A DNA stretch of 5,361 nucleotides from Methanosarcinales archaeon (GTDB taxonomy: Archaea; Halobacteriota; Methanosarcinia; Methanosarcinales; Methanogasteraceae), in contig JAUWGA010000127.1 of NCBI GenBank assembly GCA_030606635.1, positions 1 through 5,361 of the forward strand, written 5' to 3'. The translations under genes were made by a program, and so were the position numbers. Under the pieces are notes generated by a model. It worked only from the letters and a program-made list of their open reading frames with translations. It did not search any database and was not told where the DNA came from. Positions 1 to 5,189 of this stretch are shown here, piece by piece; position 1 is the first letter of the stretch; each line of letters opens with the position of its first letter.

Positions 1-438
1 GCTGTACGCCAGTCTGTTCTCGATTCCCCCGACGCCATAGACCGGCTTTACCATGACCGGATACTTAAAATCATCATCGATATCGTAGACCCTGGGATGC
101 GGGAACCCAAGCGCATCCACCTCTCCTGCAAACGACTTCTTGTTGCCGATCGATCTTGCGATATCGGGCGGGTTATTAATTACGCGATATCCCCCCCGAT
201 CCAGATCCGCATATTCAAACCCGGTACCGAGAATGATCGCATCAAAATCCCAATTCAACTGATCTAAAATGCTCAACAACTCATCATTGTCCGCTATCTC
301 GTCAAAACAAGCATATTTATCAGCACACCCCAGGAGATCGACATCTCCGAAGTGATCAAGTGAATACACGGTATATCCTGCACGTTTTCCAGCGCAGACG
401 AGGTATCTGGTGCTGTACCCGATGATCAGTATTTTCAT
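1..438 (-). CDS. ATP-grasp ligase (COG2232-like), N-terminal part, cut by the window edge
   Basis: An open frame of 146 codons starts at the ATG at 438 and continues past position 1 without a stop. It opens with a Rossmann-like strand (MKILIIGYSTR) and a 'GYTVYSLDHFGDVD' stretch, typical of the pre-ATP-grasp domain in archaeal carboligase-like proteins. Further on are 'INNPPDIA..IGNK' (about 88-100) and 'VMVKPVYGVGGIENR' (128-142), in which K131 and the GVGG loop match the ATP-binding lysine and glycine-rich loop of the ATP-grasp fold. Such enzymes join a carboxylate to an amine or thiol through an acyl-phosphate. The archaeal relative MfnD (tyramine-glutamate ligase, methanofuran pathway) has a related fold, but the substrate here cannot be told. 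The catalytic Mg-binding half lies outside the window. No Shine-Dalgarno site is visible. It lies downstream of endoQ on the same strand, but 192 bp containing a hairpin repeat separate them, so a shared transcript is unlikely. Confidence 0.82.
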   Translation of the reverse strand, partial: MKILIIGYSTRYLVCAGKRAGYTVYSLDHFGDVDLLGCADKYACFDEIADNDELLSILDQLNWDFDAIILGTGFEYADLDRGGYRVINNPPDIARSIGNKKSFAGEVDALGFPHPRVYDIDDDFKYPVMVKPVYGVGGIENRLAYS

Positions 439-484
439 TATCTATTCGAGACTTTTTGTTATCTTCTGAAATGGGTTTTGGAAA

Positions 485-543
485 AACCACAGAGGGCACA
501 GAGAACACAGCAACTCTCTGTGCCCTCCGCGTCCTCTGTGGTT
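485..543. repeat. Inverted-repeat element of the 'ACCACAGAGG-CACAGAG' type; possible terminator for endoQ
   Basis: The stretch at 493-503 (AGGGCACAGAG) is exactly complementary to 516-526, and 485-494 (AACCACAGAG) is exactly complementary to 534-543. The loop is about 12 nt, and a CCGCGTC insertion at 527-533 bulges the right arm. Sequences of this 'accacagaggacacagag' type recur in many environmental bacterial and archaeal genomes, where they behave like small non-autonomous (MITE/REP-like) repeats and give spurious 'HRGHRE / LCALCPLW' peptides. On the minus strand the hairpin is followed at once by five T (482-486), so it could also end the endoQ transcript. Both roles are inferred from structure; the pairing itself is directly visible. 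Confidence 0.7.
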
Positions 544-566
544 AAATTCCCTGTTTGGTTCCAATA

Positions 567-578
567 TGCCCCGGGGCA
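567..578. repeat. Perfect 12-bp palindrome in the endoQ downstream gap
   Basis: TGCCCCGGGGCA is its own reverse complement. It sits about 50 bp downstream of the endoQ stop, between that gene and the ACCACAGAGG-type inverted repeat. It contains no loop, so it is more like a protein-binding or cleavage site than an RNA hairpin. The rest of the 439-630 gap shows no gene-like frame. Its only open frame (442-624, minus) is a translation of the repeat. Confidence 0.4.
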
Positions 579-630
579 GGTAGTGCCTGTGTAGTGAGGT
601 CTCGTGATACTGTTTTATGTACATGAGTAC

Positions 631-1887
631 TTACCCAAAATCGAACAGCGTTCGCTGGTCAGATACTGCCCCCGCTGGTTCTGCGACACCCGCGGCACCG
701 CCGCTAGTATCATTGGCACCACCAGCGCCATCGGGCAGTTCGACTGTCCCGTATCTCCCGCCTCCGCCCGGATGAATGATCACCTCCCCGTGCCGAAACG
801 CGCGGATAGCATCCACAATCCTTGTGTCCACGCCGCCCAGACCGGAGAGGTCGCCGTCCACCAGCACTGCAATCTCACTCCCCGGTCCTTTGACGAGTGT
901 ATTCCATGCTGCCTGCACCGCTTTGGTGTACGGGCTCGAATGCCCGATCGCCATCGCGATGATCTCGGCAAGCGGTATCAGATGGAGGTATCGCGGTCGG
1001 TGGTCCGGATGATCGGGCACTGGGAGATCAGCAAGTTCGTTTACCCGGTCATGTACGCCTTTCTTGATCCTTCCTCCGCATCTGCACCGCCACTTTTTTG
1101 CCAGACAGTCCGGAAGCGCGTAATGCTTGAAACATCGTATACATGCGGATTCGTTGTATTTTCCCTCCTCCGGAAACATCCCGACATTTAATATCGGTTT
1201 ACATCCATTCTTTCTGAGAATCGCACTTTTTAAATTATCAAACGTGATCTCCGGCATCTCAAACCGGTTAAACTCCCTGGCAAGTTTATTGGGCCATGGC
1301 GAGTGCGCATCCGAGTTTGTGAGGAAAGTCAGCCGGTGCAACTCGGATATCCGGTCCGCATAAGAGGTATCCGCACTCAACCCAAGCTCAACAAACGAGA
1401 TATAATCCGAAAGATCAGAATAGCAGTCAGAAAGCGAATCGTGGTACGCATACATCGCAGTCCACGGCGTGAACGCGTGGCATGGTCCTATCAGTGCGCC
1501 CGCGTCCCGTGCATATTCGGCGATCTCTGCGCCGCTTAAACGGACCGCAGGACGCCCGTTTGTGTCGATATCGCGGGAATGACCAGCGAATCGCTCACGC
1601 AACTCCTCTGCCTTCGATACAGACGGGATGATGAGCAGATGGTGAACCCTTTTGGAGTCCTCCACCTCTACCGTGAGCACAAAAGAGGTGTTGTCAAGCG
1701 AAAATATTCCGTCAGATTCAGGCAATTTCTTGATCGATTCCATCCATCCTGCGTGCAGGCAATCCCCGGTCCCTACGAGGTGCACACCTTTCTTTGCCGC
1801 TTCCCGTGCAATCGTTGGCACGTCCATCTTGTTAGACGTCGCCATCGAGTATTTGGAATGGATGTGCAGGTCTGCGTTGACGTCCAT
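631..1887 (-). CDS. endoQ: Endonuclease Q (PHP-domain DNA repair nuclease with Zn ribbon and C-terminal PIP box)
   Basis: This matches the COG1379/TIGR00375 family, known in Thermococcales as endonuclease Q, which nicks DNA on the 5' side of deaminated bases (uracil, hypoxanthine, xanthine) and abasic sites. Residues below count from the upstream ATG at 1893. The PHP metal site is visible as DLHIHS (H10, H12), GTGD (D44), TVEVE (E76), GPCHAFTPW (H139), VELG (E169) and NSDAHSPW (D195, H197). A zinc ribbon follows at 251-274 (CxxC then CRCGG), then the family block GRIKKGVHDRV, RPRYLHLIPLAEII and HPGGGGRYG (374-382). A Gly/Ala-rich linker (about 388-411) leads to QRTLFDFG at the very end, a canonical archaeal PCNA-interacting motif. 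I prefer the third codon (ATG at 1887) as start, because the TATA box centred near 1911 predicts a leaderless transcript beginning about there; 1893 is the alternative. Length (418-420 aa) is normal for the family. It is divergent from rps6e. Confidence 0.93.
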   Translation of the reverse strand: MDVNADLHIHSKYSMATSNKMDVPTIAREAAKKGVHLVGTGDCLHAGWMESIKKLPESDGIFSLDNTSFVLTVEVEDSKRVHHLLIIPSVSKAEELRERFAGHSRDIDTNGRPAVRLSGAEIAEYARDAGALIGPCHAFTPWTAMYAYHDSLSDCYSDLSDYISFVELGLSADTSYADRISELHRLTFLTNSDAHSPWPNKLAREFNRFEMPEITFDNLKSAILRKNGCKPILNVGMFPEEGKYNESACIRCFKHYALPDCLAKKWRCRCGGRIKKGVHDRVNELADLPVPDHPDHRPRYLHLIPLAEIIAMAIGHSSPYTKAVQAAWNTLVKGPGSEIAVLVDGDLSGLGGVDTRIVDAIRAFRHGEVIIHPGGGGRYGTVELPDGAGGANDTSGGAAGVAEPAGAVSDQRTLFDFG

Positions 1888-1907
1888 GATCATATCGAGG
1901 CAGCAAC

Positions 1908-1916
1908 CTATATAAC
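1908..1916. promoter_or_regulatory. Symmetrical TATA box shared by endoQ and rps6e
   Basis: The 60-bp gap between the divergent genes holds a single AT-rich box, CTATATAAC, whose TATATA core (1909-1914) reads the same on both strands. About 26 bp away on the minus strand lies the ATG at 1887, giving a leaderless endoQ mRNA; a purine-rich AAGAGGG just upstream on that strand resembles a BRE. About 26 bp away on the plus strand falls near 1938, immediately before the rps6e Shine-Dalgarno site. Archaeal TBP/TFB could therefore assemble in either direction. Spacing is seen directly; bidirectional use is inferred. Confidence 0.6.
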
Positions 1917-1939
1917 CCTCTTGGGCGAAGTGAGACTAA

Positions 1940-1944
1940 AGGAG
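1940..1944 (+). promoter_or_regulatory. Shine-Dalgarno site of rps6e
   Basis: AGGAG lies nine bases before the ATG at 1954. It is the clearest ribosome-binding site in the window and fixes the rps6e start. Most neighbouring genes lack one. Confidence 0.75.
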
Positions 1945-1953
1945 TAACAAAAC

Positions 1954-2352
1954 ATGGCAGATTTCAGAGTCGTTGTCTCAGATGCGAATGCAGGAAAAGC
2001 ATACCAGATAGAGGTATCGGGCGCGTCAGCGAATACGTTTATTGGAAAAACTATCGGAAGCGAGATCGACGGAAGCGCGGTCGGACTTTCCGGGTATACA
2101 CTTAAGATTACAGGCGGATCGGATAAAGGCGGATTTCCGATGCGAGGCACGCTTCCGGGACCTAAACGGAAGAAACTCCTCGTAACCGGAGGTAGCGGAT
2201 TTCACCCGGCAGAGAATGGTCTCAGAAAGAGGCGGTCGATTCGGGGGAGTGAGATAGCAGGAGATGTCGCCCAGATCAACACAACGGTTGCAAACTATGG
2301 TTCCACTCCGATAGACTCGCTGCTCGGTGGAGACTCGGAAGAAGAATCGTAG
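1954..2352 (+). CDS. rps6e: 30S ribosomal protein S6e
   Basis: The 132-residue product is a full-length archaeal S6e, a component of the small ribosomal subunit found in archaea and eukaryotes but not bacteria. Residues 52-63 (ITGGSDKGGFPM) fit the S6e signature pattern exactly. Downstream, 'MRGTLPGPKRKKLLVTGG' and 'GLRKRRSIRGSEI' (about 89-101) are the basic RNA-binding parts of the conserved core. As in other archaeal S6e proteins, the long phosphorylated C-terminal helix of the eukaryotic protein is missing; the chain ends in an acidic tail (GGDSEEES). The start is set by AGGAG nine bases upstream. It is divergent from endoQ and is followed after 10 bp by the TPR gene, with which it is probably co-transcribed. 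Confidence 0.97.
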   Translation: MADFRVVVSDANAGKAYQIEVSGASANTFIGKTIGSEIDGSAVGLSGYTLKITGGSDKGGFPMRGTLPGPKRKKLLVTGGSGFHPAENGLRKRRSIRGSEIAGDVAQINTTVANYGSTPIDSLLGGDSEEES

Positions 2353-2362
2353 TTATATAGTT

Positions 2363-3388
2363 ATGGCGGGATTCCTAAACCTGTTTGGCGATGATCCGGG
2401 CGAGCGTTTCAGGCGCGGGATTGCTGCGCACGAACGCGGAAAACTCGATGTGGCAGAGCAGGAATACAACCGCGCCATCTTTTTAAACCCATTTGTTGCA
2501 CAGTTCCATTCGAATCTTGGAGATTTACTGCACCAACTGGGCAGATCGGACGAGGCAAAGGACGCTCTTGAGGAGGCGCTCCGTATCGAGCCGAAGAATG
2601 CTGCCATCAACAACAACTATGCCGTGATCATGGAAGAACTCGGGGATCTCCATGCGGCAGAGAAGTATTACAAACGTGCGATCTTTCTCGATCCCAAATA
2701 CACCCACGCCAGAGTCAATCTTGCAGATATCCTTGGCAGGCGCGGGGAGTATGTAAAAGCAGAAGCCGAGTACCGCTACATTCTCGCGGAGCATCCCGAA
2801 CACACGCATACGCGGCAGAACCTTGCGGTAACGCTTAAGAACCTGGGCAAGTACGACGAAGCGGCTATCGAGCTTACGGCGCTGATACAGCAGTCGCCTG
2901 ATGATCCCCACCTGCGGATGCTTCTTGGCATGGTGTATCAGCTTCAGGGAAAACTCGGCATTGCGAAGGACGAATACTTGGCAAGCATCCGCCTCGATCC
3001 GAACAATCCGGCAACACACAACAACTTCGGAAGCCTGCTGGAAGATCTCGACGAGAAACAGGAGGCAGAACACGAATACAGGACCGCGCTCAGCCTCGAT
3101 CCGGGCTATATACTCGGGAGAGAGAACCTTGCACGGCTGTTTTTTGAGATGGGGGATCCTGACCGGTCCGAACTCGAATGGAAACAGCTTCTCCAGGTCC
3201 AGCCAGATAACGTGAAAGCGCACCGGTATCTCGGAAAAATTCTGCTTGCGAAGGAGAGATTCGCAGAAGCCCGGGAGATCGTTGATAAAGCCATAGAGCA
3301 GGGTATCCGGGACGATGAACTGCTTGAGATGGCGGAGAACTTAAAGAAACTTGCTGATCAGGAAGATCGGGAAGATTCGGACGATTGA
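2363..3388 (+). CDS. TPR-repeat protein (nine consecutive 34-residue repeats)
   Basis: The 341-residue product is almost entirely a tetratricopeptide array. After a 13-residue leader, nine repeats of exactly 34 residues run from 14 to 319 without any insertion. Most show the NLG..L..LG...EA...Y..A+.L.P pattern (for example 48-81, 82-115 and 218-251). A 22-residue acidic tail ending DQEDREDSDD follows. Nine repeats should form a superhelical scaffold long enough to complete one turn and bind a peptide or protein partner. There is no signal peptide or membrane segment, so it should be cytoplasmic. The ATG at 2363 is chosen because it lies just after the rps6e stop and shortly before repeat 1. 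A GTG at 2327 would add 12 residues overlapping rps6e, with no Shine-Dalgarno site for either. The close rps6e spacing suggests one transcript, but the partner is unknown. Confidence 0.9.
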   Translation: MAGFLNLFGDDPGERFRRGIAAHERGKLDVAEQEYNRAIFLNPFVAQFHSNLGDLLHQLGRSDEAKDALEEALRIEPKNAAINNNYAVIMEELGDLHAAEKYYKRAIFLDPKYTHARVNLADILGRRGEYVKAEAEYRYILAEHPEHTHTRQNLAVTLKNLGKYDEAAIELTALIQQSPDDPHLRMLLGMVYQLQGKLGIAKDEYLASIRLDPNNPATHNNFGSLLEDLDEKQEAEHEYRTALSLDPGYILGRENLARLFFEMGDPDRSELEWKQLLQVQPDNVKAHRYLGKILLAKERFAEAREIVDKAIEQGIRDDELLEMAENLKKLADQEDREDSDD

Positions 3389-3392
3389 ACTC

Positions 3393-3412
3393 TTAGCATT
3401 TAGCATCTTTTT
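3393..3412 (+). terminator. Probable T-tract terminator after the rps6e-TPR unit, with tandem TTAGCAT
   Basis: Just after the TPR stop, the 7-mer TTAGCAT occurs twice in direct tandem (3393-3406) and is followed by C and five T (3408-3412). Archaeal RNA polymerase stops at short T-rich tracts without needing a hairpin, so this is a reasonable 3' end for the rps6e-TPR transcript. The tract is short, so the call is tentative. Confidence 0.4.
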
Positions 3413-3463
3413 GGTAGTGATCCACTTTAGCAGCAGATGTTAGAAAGTCCACCCGCGCCCCAC

Positions 3464-3476
3464 AAAAAGACTTAAC
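3464..3476 (+). promoter_or_regulatory. Candidate promoter of the radical SAM gene (leaderless)
   Basis: AAAAAGACTTAAC combines a purine-rich BRE-like stretch with a weak TATA-like CTTAAC. Its centre is roughly 28-30 bp before the ATG at 3503, the distance expected if transcription starts at or next to the start codon. No Shine-Dalgarno site lies before that ATG, which fits a leaderless mRNA. The box is a poor match to a strong archaeal TATA element. Confidence 0.4.
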
Positions 3477-3502
3477 CTGCAATAGCGTGTGCAATAACCA
3501 CA

Positions 3503-4681
3503 ATGCGCGTCTACGAAAACCCCCTCCTGAAACTGAACGTCTCTGTGCATGACAACAAGGTGCAGCTCGATGCGGAGGGTGCACTATCCCTGCCCGCAAA
3601 ACCGGTTCTAAAGAAGATAAACAGGGTATTTGCAGACGAAAAACCGATCCGGAGCGATGACGAGGAACTCATCTTCTCGACATGGGTTCCCCCGATACCG
3701 AGCACGCCGTTTGACCGTATGATATCAGCAGAGGTTGGCGCACTGCTTACGAAGCGGGTGCCGGACCAGACATCTGTCGGGATCACGATGCGATGCCCGA
3801 ACAACTGCATCCACTGCGGTGCATCAGACATCGCAGGTGGTGAGGAACTAAAGCGCGATGAGATTGAGAGTGTGATCGATCAGGCGCTTGATCTCGGCAC
3901 ATACCTGATCTCCTTTGACGGCGGGGAGCCGATGATGAGGAAGGATCTCCCGCAGATGGTTGCGCATGTTGACAAGGAGCGGGCGATTGCAACCTCGTTT
4001 ACGTCCGGTTACGGGCTTTCCGAAGAGATGGCGCACGCACTGAAGAGTGCTGGCATGTATGCTGTCAGGGTCAGCCTCGATGGCGCGGACGCTATAGAAC
4101 ATGACAGGATGCGGGGGCGCGGTGGTGCATTCGATGATGCTATAACCGGCATTAAAAACGCGCTTTCTGCGGAGATGCTTGTCGACATGTTCGTGGTGGT
4201 GTCACCTGCAAACATCGACAGTCTGGATGAATTCTATTCGCTTGCCTGCGATCTCGGGGTGCACGAGCTCTCGATCTACGAGATCATCGCTGTTGGCAGG
4301 TGGATGGATCACGAGGACGAGGTGATCACGAAAAACGATGTTGCCAGACTCACGAATTTCCAGAAAAGGATTAACCGGCAGCCGGATGGTCCCAGGGTCA
4401 CTGCGTTTCCGTATTTTATGGGTCCCGATCTCTTTGGCTGCTTTGCCGGCAGGCGGTGGGTGCATGTGACATCGACAGGCGATGTTCTGCCGTGTGCGTA
4501 TACGCCGCTATCGTTCGGAAACGTGCGGGAAGAGCCGCTTGGCGAGATCTGGAAGCGGATCGGAAAGCACTCTGCGTACAACGGATCTGCCGACTACTGC
4601 ATGATGCGAAACCCCGAGTTTCGGAAGCGATATATCCACTCGATACCGGATGGTGCGGAGATGCCGCACAGGGTCCGGTGA
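3503..4681 (+). CDS. Radical SAM protein with short SPASM/twitch-like C-terminus, substrate unknown
   Basis: The 392-residue product has the radical SAM core. C98-x3-C102-x2-C105 binds the 4Fe-4S cluster that cleaves S-adenosylmethionine, FDGGEP (138-143) is the SAM-amino-group motif, and RVSLDG (189-194) is the usual barrel strand. The C-terminal part, CFAGRRWVHVTSTGDVLPC (313-331) then FGNVREEPLGEIW (338-350), follows the start of a SPASM domain, and one more cysteine occurs at C366. With three C-terminal cysteines rather than the usual six to eight, it probably holds one auxiliary cluster (twitch type). The first 90 residues form an extension I do not recognise. Relatives include peptide-modifying enzymes and the haem-pathway proteins AhbC/AhbD, but none is a clear match. 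No precursor peptide gene is evident beside it. It has its own upstream gap and probably its own promoter. Confidence 0.88.
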   Translation: MRVYENPLLKLNVSVHDNKVQLDAEGALSLPAKPVLKKINRVFADEKPIRSDDEELIFSTWVPPIPSTPFDRMISAEVGALLTKRVPDQTSVGITMRCPNNCIHCGASDIAGGEELKRDEIESVIDQALDLGTYLISFDGGEPMMRKDLPQMVAHVDKERAIATSFTSGYGLSEEMAHALKSAGMYAVRVSLDGADAIEHDRMRGRGGAFDDAITGIKNALSAEMLVDMFVVVSPANIDSLDEFYSLACDLGVHELSIYEIIAVGRWMDHEDEVITKNDVARLTNFQKRINRQPDGPRVTAFPYFMGPDLFGCFAGRRWVHVTSTGDVLPCAYTPLSFGNVREEPLGEIWKRIGKHSAYNGSADYCMMRNPEFRKRYIHSIPDGAEMPHRVR

Positions 4682-4719
4682 ATCGGTATCTGTGAAGTGG
4701 AGCTTGGTTCGGTTTGGCG

Positions 4720-4771
4720 GGTGCTGTGGTTCCGGATGACGGGGGCAAAGCGAAAATTTCAATACAGCACC
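4720..4771. promoter_or_regulatory. Candidate hicB promoter region with 8-bp inverted repeat
   Basis: GGTGCTGT (4720-4727) is repeated in perfect inverted form as ACAGCACC (4764-4771). Between them, against the right arm, is the only AT-rich stretch in the gap (4753-4763, AAAATTTCAAT). It lies about 35 bp before the hicB ATG, so a TATA-box role is plausible. The right arm would then sit between the TATA element and the transcription start, where an autoregulating antitoxin could bind. An 8-bp repeat in a gap this size can also arise by chance. Confidence 0.3.
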
Positions 4772-4794
4772 TCACTAAGCGGTAATGGACAACC

Positions 4795-5073
4795 ATGAAA
4801 AAGATGATCACTACCGTCGAAGTGTGGAAAGAAGGGGGGATGTTCACGGCATATTGCCCGGAATTAGATGTTGCGAGTTGCGGACATACGCCTGAAGAGG
4901 CAAAGAAGAATTTGGGGGAAGTTATAGTGATACAACTGGAAGAAACAGCCAAGCTCGGGACGTTGAAAGATTTTTTGGTAGAAGCCGGCTATACTGTAGA
5001 GGATGAGGTACTGGAAACAGAGAAGAAGATCGTGGGATTCGAAGAGCTATCGATCTCTGTCGGGGATTTGTGA
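4795..5073 (+). CDS. hicB: HicB-like antitoxin (type II toxin-antitoxin)
   Basis: The 92-residue product has the HicB/UPF0150 hallmark MFTAYCPELDVASCGHTPEEA (16-36) followed by KKNLGEVIVIQLEE, a partial RNase H-like fold that covers the HicA toxin. The second half (EAGYTVEDEVLETEKK...ELSISV) matches the short archaeal-type HicB proteins. No clear ribbon-helix-helix or HTH DNA-binding domain can be seen. The reading frame is complete and looks functional. Its stop overlaps the start of the hicA stub (TGATG), the usual sign of translational coupling; here hicB comes first. My hand count over 4801-5040 gives about 47% GC, against roughly 54% in part of the radical SAM gene and 64% in the larE end, which suggests acquisition by transfer. 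Confidence 0.88.
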   Translation: MKKMITTVEVWKEGGMFTAYCPELDVASCGHTPEEAKKNLGEVIVIQLEETAKLGTLKDFLVEAGYTVEDEVLETEKKIVGFEELSISVGDL

Positions 5074-5189
5074 TGAAAATAAAGCCCACAAACTGGCAAA
5101 CACAGGTTAAAATCTTCGAGAAATGCGGTTGCATCACTTGCGGAGAATCCGGCAACTCACATTCACAGCGTCCTGGACCGGAGCCTTGA
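5073..5189 (+). pseudogene. hicA: Truncated HicA toxin remnant
   Basis: A frame of 38 codons begins at the ATG that overlaps the hicB stop, with GGGGA about eight bases before it as a possible ribosome site. The first 20 residues, MKIKPTNWQTQVKIFEKCGC, are the typical N-terminal helix of the archaeal-type HicA mRNA interferase. After that the sequence no longer follows the family, and a TGA at 5187 ends it. Intact HicA proteins are roughly 60-85 residues and carry a catalytic histidine in a G-(S/D)-H context; here only a doubtful GNSH remains, and the following strands are missing. Adding one base after codon 21 would give YLRR, which resembles the lost first strand, so a frameshift is possible. 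The last 27 bases overlap the larE-like gene on the other strand, consistent with a deletion joining the two. Confidence 0.72.

Noticed and set aside
442..624. A 60-codon minus-strand frame between endoQ and the ATP-grasp gene
   Set aside because: Its HRGRGGHRE / LCSLCPLW sequence is the typical translation of the ACCACAGAGG inverted repeat, not a protein.
604..1191. A 195-codon open frame on the plus strand, antisense to endoQ
   Set aside because: It lies almost wholly opposite a strongly conserved nuclease gene, shows no domain, and has no promoter or ribosome site of its own. It is a shadow of GC-rich codons.
2327..2362. GTG at 2327 as the start of the TPR gene
   Set aside because: It would overlap rps6e by 26 bases, has no ribosome-binding site and adds a non-TPR stretch; the ATG at 2363 is simpler. 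It cannot be fully excluded.
2525..3223. A 232-codon minus-strand frame opposite the TPR gene
   Set aside because: The plus-strand frame has nine regular TPR repeats; the antisense frame has no recognisable features.
3437..3475. A 12-codon frame before the radical SAM gene, considered as a precursor peptide
   Set aside because: It is very short, has no ribosome site or core/leader pattern, and its end overlaps the likely promoter.
4416..4952. A 178-codon minus-strand frame across the radical SAM end and the hicB start
   Set aside because: It overlaps two well-supported genes on the other strand and resembles no family.
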